From the NCBI RefSeq assembly GCF_026230105.1, contig NC_079476.1, positions 41,468,559-41,532,558 of the forward strand: a stretch of DNA of 64,000 nt. The letters run 5' to 3'. The notes beneath the pieces were generated by a model. The model was given only the letters and a program-made list of their open reading frames with translations. It did not search any database and was not told where the DNA came from. This DNA is from Diorhabda sublineata (Eukaryota > Arthropoda > Insecta > Coleoptera > Chrysomelidae). Of this stretch, positions 46,205 through 58,150 are shown piece after piece; within the stretch, counting starts at the first letter, position 1; each line of letters starts with the position of its first letter. Made by a program: the position numbers and the translations under genes.

Positions 46205-49200
46205 GATTATCAAGTTTTTTTCCAGCTCTTGGTATTCTATGTACCTTCCATGCCCATATTCGAAAATATAATATTTTATTTGTTAGTTCTACTAGTTTCT
46301 CTTCGCTTATTTGATGCTGTTAATCACCTCTATTCATTGGTTGAATTATTAAATTTATCTTAATATTTATCTCAGTATTTGTTATCTGTCTCTGTTTTTA
46401 TTTATAATTAATATTTGTCGAAAAAGTATTTGATTCGTCGGTAATAGTTATTACTTATTTACTATGCTCTTAATAGTGAAGATTTTTACACTTAAAACTC
46501 GCAACTAAACTAAAAATTGCTCAAAATTCTTTATGAACAATCTTCGATTCGTAAATTTCAAACCAAACAATTGCCTTTTATGTTCCCATACTTATATATT
46601 ATTTTCAAACAAAAATTTTGTCTTATATAAACGAAAATTTCAGTACACTTAATATTTTTCCAACACCATTAGAAGCTGAAAATGAGCTTTTTATTTCCCA
46701 AAAACCGCAATAATAAGTTTTTAAAACGTTACCTTCAGCACTTGACTCGGCGAGGCACTTAAGAAGTTTTCTAGAATTTCATGAATTTATTAACTGTTTT
46801 TGTATGTGGAATGTTCGGTACGTTACAAATTTCAGCGCTTACCATGTATTTACAGCAACTTCTGAAGTTTTCAGATATTTCTTCTATTCGGAAAGCGGAG
46901 CACATTAGCTCTGATGATTTTTTAGTACAAAATTAACTAATTGTTAAACAGTTTACATGCGCGTGAAGAAAAATTACAGTCTACGGAGGACCTTAGTCTT
47001 TTTAATCACACAATTCGTCCAATACCTAATGTTTCTATGATCTTTCCTCGTGTGGAACTGTGGATCACTTCTAATTTTTCATTTATAAACTTTTTTTCGT
47101 ATTTGTCTTTCGTATTTCATGATCGGTTAATCAAAATGTTATTAGTGGCTTCTTAATCTATTTCCCAGATATTGAGATATGTGTCCTATATTATGAAATT
47201 TCATTTTCATTACACAAAACAAACATCTTCTTTGCCAACAGATACTGAGACGTATTTGTAGTAATGTCAATAATTTATCGACGTTTTTAAAATGTTATCC
47301 TTTAAAAATATCTCCGTATAACTTTAGTATATCCTGAGACCAGTATCAAGTTTTATATTTCGAGACTTTATCCACTTTATCTAAACTCATCGACAGATTC
47401 CACAAATTTTCCCAGACTTCTTTCTGTCCATCGATCGGCGGCTAACTTTTAAGGCTCCCAGCACTGGAAGTGTTGCCAACTCATGAAAACTGTTATCATA
47501 AATCTTTGAAACAATTGAAAATGATTTCTCTGACTTAGATAACTTCCCCAATAAAATGGATTGAAAAACTTCGACTAACTAGGTTTCTAAACCTCTTTCG
47601 GTGTTTTTTTATCGTACGTTTCCAATAGATAATAGTCTTCTATGTTACCAATGCTTCAAAGTTTCGATGTAAAATAAGTATTATTGTAATTTTGTTATTA
47701 ATTCACCAGCTTTAAATTTGTTTGATTCGATTATTACACATTTGAACCGGTTTCAGGTAATTTAATTTTAAATATGAAAGAAATTTCTTGTATTAAATTT
47801 CCTTTATATCCTATTAAGGTTCGTACTTTTATTATTCCACAGTTTTTTTGTTCTTTTCGAATTTTATGATATTTTATCTTTGGTTTTTGTTTTGTTAGCA
47901 TAGGAGCCCTCGTCAATTTCTCTAGGATAATTTCAGTTAGCTGGAACCTTTCCGATTGCAACCTATTTCTCCGAAATTTGATTGTAGGCAGCCTTTTTTC
48001 CTTTTCCAATTAGTTCCGAAAAAGAAAACAAAACCTCTAATGAGAGTATTTTTTTTAATTTGACGCAAATTATTGCATATTATCAAACTGTTTTTGGCGA
48101 TACTAAAGGGACTCCGGCAACTATACTGGAAAATTAGTCGAATGGAAAAACTTGAATCCCATCATGCTTTCATAAATACTTGGGTTTGTACTACCAAATC
48201 GATATTTCTAAAAAGTATACTTGAAGCAAGACTCACTTTGTCATATCACGATAATTTCTGGTCATTGCAACGAGAAAAATTACTAATTATACATAGGTTT
48301 CCAGAAAGGCTTAACTCTGAATTAACATTGATATTAGTTACAAAGTGAAATAATTGTGTACATGTAAGTTACAGCGATTTAGAAATCGAAAAATAGTGTA
48401 CAAAATAATTATTTCAAAACTATATAACCGAAATTTAGTAGAGAATGTTCGAGTTCTGTAACTACATCACTTCATACTTCTGGTAATTTCAAGGTTAGTT
48501 CAATAGGATTCAAGTCCGGGCCGCGCGCAGTCTAAAACTATAATATTTACCTCGTTAAGGTTCTGTAATTGCTTGTAAAAAGTACCTATGTGCACCTATG
48601 AGTATTTGTTATATATTCCACCCTACAATATGATGGACCTTCTCTAAAATTTGTTGAACTTGAACTTTCCAACTCGTACATTCTCTCTAATCTAATCCCA
48701 GCATTTTTTCACGGTTTATAAAGTTACTTTTACATTTCGAGCTTCAGCTAACTCTTATTAGAAACTTTTTTATTGTTACATGCTTACAGTTTCAAAAATC
48801 TCTTGTCTACAGGTGTAGGTGACGCGTTAGTTTTTGGCGGATTGTCCCAACTCTGTTTTGCTACAACAAAACCAATTAACTGACAAGACTTCAGTCTGAC
48901 AAAGATAAAACATTCAGTGATTTATTATATGAAGATACTAGTTTATAGCGGTTATCACTAATAATTATTTAAAACTTATCTAAGTTTATCGTAACGATAT
49001 GGGAAATAAAAGTTTTTACTACAACATAAATTACAATACGCCCTATTAGATAATTCGGATGATGCTAATTTGACTGTAACACAGAATTGAAATGCCTGCA
49101 ACAATTAGTTGATAATGTAATAATTTGATGGATGATATTAATCAATTACATCATCCAGGATCTATTCAATATTGATGAAAGCAATTGCTGTTGGATTTTC

Positions 49201-49320
49201 ATTTCAATAGAGAAGGTAATTTCGCAATTTCTGATGTGTGCATACACAAGATATTATGTAATAAATTTATTTCACACATAGTCTGGTTTCAATCCGTTAG
49301 TTCAACAATAGAAATATTTA
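46205..49320. other. unannotated AT-rich DNA
   Basis: No gene supported. The minus-strand frame 47734-48009 (91 codons) is lysine-rich, and the plus-strand frame 48073-48348 has no motif. Confidence 0.45.
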
Positions 49321-49324
49321 AATC

Positions 49325-49600
49325 ATGTTGTCGATAATTGTCAACAAAGTTGATTTACTACGGGATCCGTATTTGTTGAAGAAATGGGACAGAGAAATTT
49401 TTTACTTTTACAAAAATGAACTTAATCGAAAAAGGCAGACAAAAAAAAGACTTGATGATGAATATTATGGTTTTAAAATGGACAAACTGGAAAAAGAAAG
49501 AAGAAAAACATCCTGGATTTCACTTTGGTACTTCTATAATCTGTATAGATTATTACGTGGCGATAACCAGACTATGAAATGCATTGGAAAGGAAAGGTAA
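49325..49600 (+). CDS. unrecognised 91-codon open frame, doubtful
   Basis: The frame is rich in K, R, E and Y, with LDDEYYGFKMDKLEKERRK in the middle, and looks more hydrophilic than chance AT-rich frames here. No family, signal peptide or splice context was recognised, and the start is a TTG or internal ATG choice. It may be a chance frame or part of a decayed element 5' of the LINE relic at 49.9 kb. Confidence 0.15.
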   Translation: MLSIIVNKVDLLRDPYLLKKWDREIFYFYKNELNRKRQTKKRLDDEYYGFKMDKLEKERRKTSWISLWYFYNLYRLLRGDNQTMKCIGKER

Positions 49601-49889
49601 TAATAAAACAACATATTTTGACGAAATTTTGTAAAATATACTTACAAAAAATTCTAAATTACAATCCTCTACGTTTTTTATATGCCCAACAGCTGTACTA
49701 GAAGTGATTCTAAATCTCCAACCTCTCCATATGACAGAAAAAATATCACTTAGAATGTTTAGAGATGGAATGTCCAAATAAAAATCATCCCTAGATAATG
49801 ACCAAACCTAGGACGTGCCTGAGTATAATGCATCGAAAAATTTAGGTTTGGAATAGAAGTAAAAACTCTGAAAGCCTGGGCAAACACCA

Positions 49890-50370
49890 AGCATTTTTGA
49901 AGCAAAAATGTATCCTAGGGAGGAACTATCGCAAACAGAAGATCGTAGCCGATAATCAAGGAGTCATTAGAGCTCTAGGCTCCAATATTATAAAATCAAA
50001 ACTCGTTTGGGAGAAAAATTAAACGAACTAGCCAAAAAAAAAAAAAAAATAAAAGCATAGTAGAATCGATTTCTGGACGCACCGCTCTTCATGGTACCTG
50101 AATTCTTCAGATAACAAAGGAAAAATTACTGAAAAATAAGGTGGATAGGAGTAAAACTGAGTATTGGGACAACTAGGAGCTGAGATGAGTCAAAACTCTC
50201 CTGAGAGTATCGAATACTAACAGGAGTTCTATAGGGCACCGCCGTCTCAATAGACACCTGAAGAAGCTAGAGATTTTGTTGCACAGAGGACGAAATCTCT
50301 ATCCACATTCTCTCGAAGTGTTAAATACTACGGAAGCAGTACACCTGGAGATAGAAGCTGAATATTTCTG
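49890..50370 (+). pseudogene. LINE RNase H and C-terminal tail relic
   Basis: The plus strand reads ILGRNYRKQKIVADNQGVIR, then ALGSNIIKSKLVWEKN (about 49915-50020), the RNase H stretch (I)xSDSQAAxxAL...SKLVWE, with one catalytic aspartate kept in VADNQ. After an A-rich run (about 50033-50050) and decay, GHRRLNRHLKKLEI (about 50235-50280) and then CTEDEISIHILSKC (about 50280-50325) give the LNRHL and C-x-ED-E-x-HIL-x-C zinc-like tail of I/R1/Loa-type LINE ORF2 proteins. Stops and shifts show it is dead. Confidence 0.8.
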
Positions 50371-50779
50371 ACAATTGAAGGTCCACATTCTAGACTTTCT
50401 AAAAAGAGTGGGATTGATGGATTAGATGTAAACACTGGGTAGTATCTCAGCAAGAAAGGGGGATAAAATTGATACTTTGAGTTGCAATACCCCAATATTT
50501 TATCAATTTTTAATAATGAAGAAGAAATTCATCTTATTCTACATTATTAAAAAAATGTATTTGACAAGTTTGTAGTCTTGATCGTATTTGTGGATTTATA
50601 GAATTATTACTAGAGAAATAGATATTTAGATCTATTTTTTCAATTGGAAAAGAGCTTATGTTATGAAAATATCGAGTTAATCGATGATTAATGGAAAGAA
50701 AACAACGATAAAAGATTTCTTCTTGCAGTATGTGGAATCCCTTTATATATGTACTCAAATGAATATTTGTAAAAAACCA

Positions 50780-51010
50780 TAATTTTGTTATATTTCCGTT
50801 TTTTCTCTCCCTTCAATTTTACATGAAAAATGTGGCGGTGGAAGTGGTAGCATTCTCCACGCAGTATGTGTCCGATATATCCTATTATTCTCTCCTTGAT
50901 ATTCTCGGAAAGTTCTCTTCCTACTAGACTAGACCGTCCCTTCTGAAAACGTTCCCGTTTTTCACGTGATCGACCCAAGATACCCTCAACATTCGCCGCA
51001 AGATCTACAT
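50780..51010 (-). pseudogene. LINE C-terminal relic, RTE-like (GHILR motif)
   Basis: The minus strand reads ILRRMLRVSWVDHVKNGNVF, then RRDG (about 50930-51005), the RRMLxxSWxDxVxNxxVLRR segment seen at the ends of many insect non-LTR elements. In a shifted frame IKERIIGYIGHILRGECYHF and KLKGEKKR follow (about 50810-50905), matching LxYxGHIxRxxxYxLLQLIxxGKIxGKR. Order and spacing are correct with one frameshift. The minus-strand frame at 51156-51365 directly upstream could be older sequence of the same copy but shows no RT block. Confidence 0.8.
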
Positions 51011-51837
51011 TCCGAAAGCTGCATGGGGACTTAATAAAATCATTTTCCTACGCAGTTTTCACCTCCCTATATTTTTTATTTGTGCTAAGTCATTGGTGTA
51101 GCGTTTCTAACGAACAACAGTACAATATTTTTTCATCATAAAGTACTGTTTTTCGTCATAAGTTTCTTGGAATAATTGTTAAAATAATTATCTTGTTCAA
51201 CAACAACAACAGATTTGTTAAATAATAAAAACATTGTAGATTTAGTCGTACTTTTGCAAAAAGGAATATTCCGTCTTCAATCTCTTTTATAAATCTTTCT
51301 CCTTCGTAAAATACGCCGATTTTTTTCCATGTTATCCAATTAACCGTTTTTTTAGCCAAGTCCAAAATATGTAGCCCAAAAACTCATTGTTTTTAAATTT
51401 TCAAAAGAAGCAAGTAATATTTTTACTTGAATGTATGTTATATTTTTCAAATCGCACCATTTTTCAAATTTTGGTAGGTCAGGGCGTACCTAATTCTTGA
51501 TTTTTCAGATATTAAACTATCTAATGTAACATTTGCAGACTCACTTAGTACAAATGGAATGATGATTCGCTATCTGAAGACACTTTAAGTTGGCTGGCGC
51601 TCGTTTTGGAAAATAAAATCTGTTGCTTAGATTTCGATGATAAAAGGATTTGCGGGTGCCTGAAGGAAAGCTGAACTGACGTTTCCACAAGAAGGAGACG
51701 TATTTGACGTCGGCAAAACACAATTCGCGAATAAATTTGTGCTAATCGCTTAAACAACACTCGTGTCGATTGATGCAAAGATATGGTGGAAAAAATTAAT
51801 CTCGGTGGTTCAACAGACGTTTATTAGATCATGCCAG

Positions 51838-52085
51838 ATGGTTATTTATGGATTAATGCGTTTTTGACAGTCAAACCATCGAATTGAAGAATCATCCACC
51901 GTACAGTCTTTGTTTGGCACCCAATGATTTCTTCTCAACGTTTTTCTACACCTGAAGATGTGGTTGTTGCATCCAAATTACATGTTTCGGAGTTAATCTG
52001 AATGGAAAAAATTTCTAAGCAATCCGAACCGTTAATGGTTTGATTCAAATGATGGGTTTAGGAATGGATAGTTGACAAACAAATT
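51838..52085 (+). pseudogene. mariner transposase C-terminal relic
   Basis: The plus strand reads QTIELKNHPPYSLCLAPNDF (about 51872-51932), where the usual form is HPPYSPDLAPNDF, so the third catalytic aspartate has become cysteine in this copy. It continues as QRFSTPEDVVVASKLHVSE (about 51938-51995), matching the GxRFSTPEEAV region. A tail near 52060 contains EWIVDKQ. Upstream catalytic blocks were not found. It belongs to a different mariner lineage from the 42.1/53.3 kb pair. Confidence 0.75.
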
Positions 52086-53159
52086 TAACGAGTGTTGACT
52101 AGTGTATTTGTAGGACTTCGTTTTCTCTTAGTCTATCTAATCAAGTAGATTTGTTTTTTTTGTAGAAGCTCGTCGTCGTTAATTAAATTTATCGACAATT
52201 AAACTTGATTTGTAGTACTTTATATAAGATTCCTCTGCATTTGTATTATAGAGATTCTGTAGATTCCTTTAATATACCACGGCTGAATCCGATATCAGAG
52301 TTATGGCAGAACTTCCACCAAAACTTTCCACCCAAATCAATGATTACGTCAACAAGAGGAAGTTTATTAAGTTGAGAAATACTTAGATTAAACGAAAGTT
52401 ATTAAAATTTACTCTGAGATAAGGATACGGAAAAACTGTTTGCAAGGGTTGATTATATATTAAAAGTTTCTGTTGGCTTACTTGGAAGGTTGATTAGATA
52501 AACATTTGCTTTATAAGTTTAAATAGAAATTATAATTGGTTGTGGACAGTTTAAATGCAATTTTCTCTTAATTTAATAATAGTGCATTGCATATAAAATG
52601 AACAAAAAACAGGCAGACACAAAAGGAAAACGAAAATAGCAACAACCTGAAATGAAGAGAAATGTTTTTAAATGTTTGAAAACAGCTAATAATCAGTGGG
52701 GGCTGAATTTGGAGAATATTATCGACTAAATCGAATCTATTACGACTGTTGCAATTGAGGAATTGTAAATTTCTTTGTGATTGTGACCTTCAGCATATAA
52801 TCTATTATTTTTTTAGAGCTATGTGGGGCTATGTGATTATTTGTAAATCGATATATTGGTTAAAGTCTCTATTTTTGTTCTCTACTTTCGATTTACAACG
52901 AAAACGATGAAACAATCGTTTTTTCACAAAAAAAAAACAGCGTATAAGTGAAGAACAGAGTTAACGGTTCGAAAAGAAATAATTATTATCGATCTCGCAG
53001 AACAATTCCGTTGTTAATGGGTAATTTCATCCGCAATAAGCGTCGTTTTTAGTAGAGTGGTTAAATGTATAGGCACCTTTTTTTATTTCTTAATTCTATT
53101 TGAAATTTTCACAGGAAAAAATTCACGAAGTTTAGATATAGAAACAAATTTCCCAATTT
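52086..53159. other. unannotated AT-rich DNA
   Basis: A short reading RLNPISELWQN near 52280 faintly resembles the DLNPIExLW motif of Tc1 transposases but is too short to call. Confidence 0.4.
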
Positions 53160-53522
53160 TATGAGGTCTGGCTGTTAAATAACGAGATTGGTTAGGAAAA
53201 AGGGGTTTTATTATAAAAACTATTCTACATTCGAATGCTTCCCTTCAATTTACTGCCTTCCCCTCGCCACACATCTTTCCATACTTTTTTTCCATTCATC
53301 GAAGAAGTGCTGGAAGTCTTCTTTGGTTAGGGGCCTTTAGGAGCTCTGCCGTTTTTTGCTTTACCGCTTCAATCGACTCAAATCGGGCCCCTTTCAAAAG
53401 CAGAATTTATTCTAACCTTTCAAGAAAATTTGAGCAGAACCGTTGACGCAAAAGCTTTTGGTCAGGATTAAGATTTTTTGGCATCAAGTGTAATTCCTCG
53501 TGTAAAATTTTTCTAACCGGAG
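53160..53522 (-). pseudogene. mariner deletion derivative, copy 2, with terminal repeat
   Basis: The terminal repeat TATGAGGTCTGGCTGTTAAA continues as TAACGAGATTGG (53160-53196) and matches in reverse the terminus at 42306-42342. Read on the minus strand, NPDQKLLRQRFCSNFLERLE (about 53400-53480) passes directly to RFESIEAVKQKTAELLKAP and then KEDFQHFFDEWKKSMERCVA (about 53260-53390). The catalytic core is missing at the same place as in copy 1. Relative to copy 1, about 21-24 bp are also missing near the N-terminal KVCAK segment. Stops show it is inactive. Confidence 0.9.
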
Positions 53523-53685
53523 AAAACCTCGAAATTGATTTGAATTCTTCCTTTACCTTTACACTTCAAGCAAAAGTAAATTAATAAACTTGTTTTTCTT
53601 TGCTTTTTTTTTATTGGCTCACAAAACTTTACTTTTGCTTGAAGTGTAGCGGTAAAGGAAGAATTCAAATCAATTACGAGGTTTT
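53523..53685. repeat. 58-bp-arm hairpin with 47-bp loop
   Basis: The left arm 53523-53580 and right arm 53628-53685 are reverse complements with 3 mismatches in 58. Arm landmarks are GATTTGAATTCTTCC and ACTTCAAGCAAAAGTAAA. It abuts the truncated 5' side of the mariner copy. It could be a small foldback element inserted there; no target duplication is evident. Transcribed, it would form a long near-perfect RNA hairpin. Confidence 0.9.
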
Positions 53686-54618
53686 ATTGAATTTCTCGAA
53701 TGCAGTGGAAGGTCGATAACAATTTAATTTCTTCAAAAATTCTAAGTGACTACTGTACCATCAAACGTGAACAAAGGAATATTACAAATGTTTTAAGAAA
53801 AACCTAACAAGCCGAATGGCACGTTACAAAGTAATTTTCACCCTATTTTCACCCTGTTTTTATTTGCGATAACGCTCAATACCTAATACAAATTACAAAA
53901 TCAAAGTATTGAAAAAAACGCAACAGATTTTTCCCACAATAACCATTTCATTATTGTGTGCGCTCATAATCGTAAACTTGTAAATAAATAAAATAAAATT
54001 TTATTTATTTACGTAACAGGATGAATATTACGTCAAATCTAATGATTTCTCTAGAGTAAATAACTTTGAGAACCACAAAGTGTTAACACACTCAAGCAAC
54101 GACTGTTAGTTGTAAGATTGTTCATTTGACCGTGGAATCAAGAGTCTCTAGAGACGCAACGTTAATAGGGATTTGGTCAACGCAACCTTTAGTAAAAAAA
54201 AAGATTCTACTTTACAACGTTGCCTTTTAACCTTCCAATCATTAAGTAAGCAAGTTTCAACAAGTTCGTCGCCATTGTATGATATGTCTTTCGTTATAAA
54301 AATTGATACTTCTTTCAAACTAATAGTATTTTTACCTGTTTCGAATTGTTAAGCAATAAACTGTGGTTATTAAAATGTTGAAGTGTATTCTCAACAAAAC
54401 ACATTTGTCTATGATTCTAACTTAACTGTACGTGTTTCAATTTCTTTAATTTTTTTAGACGACGCCATCTGAAAGTTGTTCGTTCTGTATTCATTTACAT
54501 AAGTTGCGTTTCGAGTGTTCCGTGTAGTGAAAATGACACTGCAAAACACTTTCGGTACGTTCTGTAGTAGACAACTTAAATGACAGTTGACAGTTTCATT
54601 TCGATGATTTTATAGTTA
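53686..54618. other. unannotated AT-rich DNA
   Basis: No gene recognised. Confidence 0.45.
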
Positions 54619-54984
54619 ACCTAACCTTGACTCAATAACAAACAAGATTGAAATTGCTAACAAAATACTTTCTTCCACTACAAATACGAATCAATCATCA
54701 AATTCTATCGAAGACACTAACACATCTACAGAGATTCCATCAACATCTAGTGGAGATACACATATATTAATATTGACATTGCAAATATCCTTAAGTACAT
54801 TATATTGTTCAATAAATAAAATGTTTATAATTCTCAATTATTTATTTTCTTTTCTCAGTGTAATTCAAAAAGTTTTGGATGTTATGCGTCGTCTAAAAAA
54901 TGTTGTGTACGCCGCGGTTGAAATACTTTCAGTCTTTGGCGTACAAATAACTATTAATTACAGTACATGTGTCACGTTTTAAGC
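54619..54984 (+). CDS. 121-codon open frame, S/T/N-rich start, doubtful
   Basis: Open from just after a stop at 54616-54618 to TAA at about 54982. The first 45 codons read like a disordered linker, with STTNTNQSSNSIEDTNTSTE and then IPSTSSGD. TTTTCTTTTCTCAG ends at 54858, a strong candidate 3' splice site, and in another frame the next bases encode the Cys-rich CNSKSFGCYASSKKCCVRRG. This may be a decayed Cys-rich CXC-like domain of a transposon protein. No clear start codon or matching donor was established. Confidence 0.25.
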
Positions 54985-57879
54985 ATTAAACAACTACAGG
55001 AACGTTTTAAATATGCTGATCTATATACCGTTAGGTATGGAAGTAGAAAATAGGAAGCTTGTTAAAAACGTGTTAGTGCAACAAATTTGGAATATTAAAA
55101 TATTCATTTCCTCCGTTGGGAATAACGGTGTGAAATGGTAGGTCCGTTAATGAATATATGACATTCAAAACATGAAAAACGTAACGTGCTACGTTTTATT
55201 TTGTATCCTAGGATAGTTAATTAGAGTCTTGAGTTCGTTTTTTAAAGGTATTGTTTCTACTTGACGATTAAAAGTTTTAAAAAAATGTATAGCTGAAGTT
55301 GAATCATGTGACTAAATTAGTCAGGAAACAATTATTTTCATCCGTGACAAAAAAGGTGCAAAGTAAAATGCTGGCGATTTCTGCGCATTTTCTATATGTG
55401 TTAGTTTAGATATGCCGCTCTAATTAGTTTGTTCTAAATAATGTTTCATGAAGAAAATATAAGAAAGAGTGATGACGAAAATACAAAGAAGAGGATGTCG
55501 TTAAACATAAATCAAGAGGAGAGAACAATATTAAAATCCATAAGAACAATGCAGGACCATATTTGTTCACTTTTATACAAATCTTTTCAATCCAAAAGTT
55601 GATCCAACTTTGGTTATTTCTTATCGCACATTGATAACCTTCAAAAATCTAATATCGTTGTGAAACAGCGTTTTTCAATTGGGAAATTTGTACAAAGTTA
55701 AACAATAACATCAGAATCGCTATTAGTTGAAAAGAACATCTGCATGAATGGTCCTTATGCTGGATTTGTAAGCCAAAAGAATGGAATCATGACTTGGCGG
55801 TTTTCTTTTTTTTTTTTTGTTTTAATGATAAATTGATATTAAAACCGCCTATTTTACTGTCATTACCACCCCGTTATGTATGCTTATTGTTATTGCTATA
55901 TAAACTAAGATCTAAAAGATCTTATTTTGTTGCTGTTGTACTGGGATCCTCATCGTTTACAGCTCAACTCCTGTAGATTATTCCAGTAGTTCGGAAACCA
56001 TCAAAAGGTGATGTTTTTCGTATTTATTTACACCCTTTTTGTTCGTGGGGTGAATTAATAAACACGGCCTCTTAAATTCTCAATTTATTTACACACTAGA
56101 ACTACACTAAACTCAAAATATTGTGTCACTATCACTTAATTAATTTATTTAAATTCTTTGAGTACTCAGCTAATTCAATTTGTTCACTACGACTATTTAT
56201 TGAAAAATAAACTACTCGTTTGCACAAATCATTTATAAAGATAGAGATAAATGATTTATTGTCAAAAAATTGCTACAATTTGTAGACAAAAACTTGTAAA
56301 AACTTAAAAACAAACAGAAATAACTAAATAAAATGAAATTTCAATATACAGAAAGAAACCATAATGAGTAACATAATTATAGGTAATAGTAATAGGTAAT
56401 AATTAGTATATAAGTACATATCAAAAATTAAACCAGTATGCAGAAAATATGGAATTAAATATTATTAATATAGAAGTCGTTTACAGAGTAGAAGACACTT
56501 TCCAACATATATAAGCTCAAATTATTGCGGAATGCGAGAAAAGATGATATAGATTTGATTTCTCAAGTGATTGTGCACTTTTTGGCATTGTAAAATATTG
56601 AGCCCTTAACTAATGAACGTGGAGTAGGTAGATAGCGGATAACCTTTCTGAAACTGGAGAAGCCTGTTTATGAATTAGGCAAACGGATTCAAAGATGAAT
56701 AATACATGCCTAAATAAAACACTACAAAGTTCTAGAACAGAAAGAATTAAATAAATAAACTTTTCTAGAAGAAATACTGTGAATGAATCGCCTAATATTA
56801 AATAAGTTATATACAAATAAACATCAAACGAGTTCCGATAAGACGCCATCCGGAAAGCATCGCGCGAATTCGCCAAATATTCAAAATTCCATTGTAGCTG
56901 GACAGGGCCGACCTAGGGAACTAAGCGTATACTGTTTGATGGCATTTCTGCTCAATTCTAGTATATGGTGATTTGATTGCTTCTATAGGTGAGTTAATTC
57001 TTAAAACATCTTTTTTCATTGGTGTATCCCTGCCTTAGTATGCCGAGCTGAATCAATACCCCTAAGAGTTCATCTACTACCAATCTTCACATAATTGAAG
57101 ATGCAACTTTGTTGTCAGTGACAGAAATGATGTTTTGTATGTACTACTGCAGTTCTAGTGAATAATTATCCATCTGGAGGTTGTTAAATCTATTACTCTT
57201 GCTTTCTGGATTTCGTCTTGTAGATAAGACGTTATTTTTTCACCTATGCAAGGCTGGAAAGCGTTTTCTGGAGTTTTTCAATAAATTTACATGCTCTCGT
57301 GGAATACAATAATAAATTCTGTTTCTTAAGCCTCAAAAATACCAAACAAATCCTGCTTTGATACAAAAAAATTAATTGGAAGTATAAAACAACTTAACTA
57401 CTTTTTATCAAGCAATTTTACATCGTTATATCGTCACCTTTGGTAATTTAAATGTTCCCATAAAAATAATATCCCATGGGATACGAATAAAGGGTTTACG
57501 ATATCACAGCTTCCCTAACGGGTATAAAACTTTTCAAATGAACTGTTATTAAGATACTTTGTTTTAAACTATTTCAATTTGCGGACAACGTTTCGGTTTC
57601 GTAGAGGATTTCGAATATCAAACTACGAATAATTTTATTATTAACTTCGACAGCAGAATGTCGTTTATTTCTTGATCCTTCATTGTACAACGAGAATCAA
57701 TAGGAGATGCAGCGATTTGTAAAGAGATCTATGAAACAATGCGATTGTTGCGACGAAATTTATAAAGTCATCGATTTATTATTGGGTTTACAAGATGGAT
57801 GATTGATAAGAGTTTTATATAAACTGATATTGGAAGATCGTCATGTAGATACTGTGAGATTGAGGCATACTCCATAATT
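54985..57879. other. unannotated AT-rich DNA
   Basis: No gene supported. Short frames (55794-55976, 56610-56876, 56783-56971) have no motif. CAGGGCCGACCTAGG near 56903 resembles an hAT end but is unpaired. Confidence 0.45.
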
Positions 57880-58150
57880 TGACAATCGCTCAAAACAGCT
57901 CGTGTCGATCTATACCAACAACAGATTGTATGGGTCTTCTGAGATGAGCCAAATCAAACAAAAGCTGTTCCCGTACAATGCAATTTAAAGCAAATGGTTT
58001 CGAAATAACTAAACATGTCACCATCGTTCCATTAGAGCAACTTATAATGGTCAGTTTTGATTGGTAAACCAGCATTTGTTTACAAGAAGTGTTTGAAAAA
58101 ATCAGAGAAACCAATCAAAGAAGACAAATCATTCTCCACCACGACAATAT
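57880..58150 (+). pseudogene. mariner transposase catalytic-region relic
   Basis: The plus strand reads QQQIVWVF then DEPNQTKAV (about 57910-57965), the segment after the first catalytic aspartate. Then HVTIVPLEQ (about 58015-58040) follows, and CLQEVFEKIRETNQRRQIIL leading into HHDN (about 58075-58148), the block carrying the second catalytic aspartate. The order matches SETMAR-like mariner transposases. Several frameshifts and stops are present, and the third-aspartate block is lost downstream. Minus-strand frames over it (57890-58114, 58080-58304) are shadows. Confidence 0.85.

Noticed and set aside
48490..48540. TTCAAGTCCGGGCC as a tRNA T-arm
   Set aside because: No matching acceptor, D or anticodon arms could be placed around it.
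51541..51778. Overlapping minus-strand frames of 60 and 77 codons
   Set aside because: Two competing frames over the same bases with no motif; probably chance.
52270..52310. RLNPISELW reading as a Tc1 transposase DLNPIExLW motif
   Set aside because: Too short, no other Tc1 block or terminal repeats nearby.
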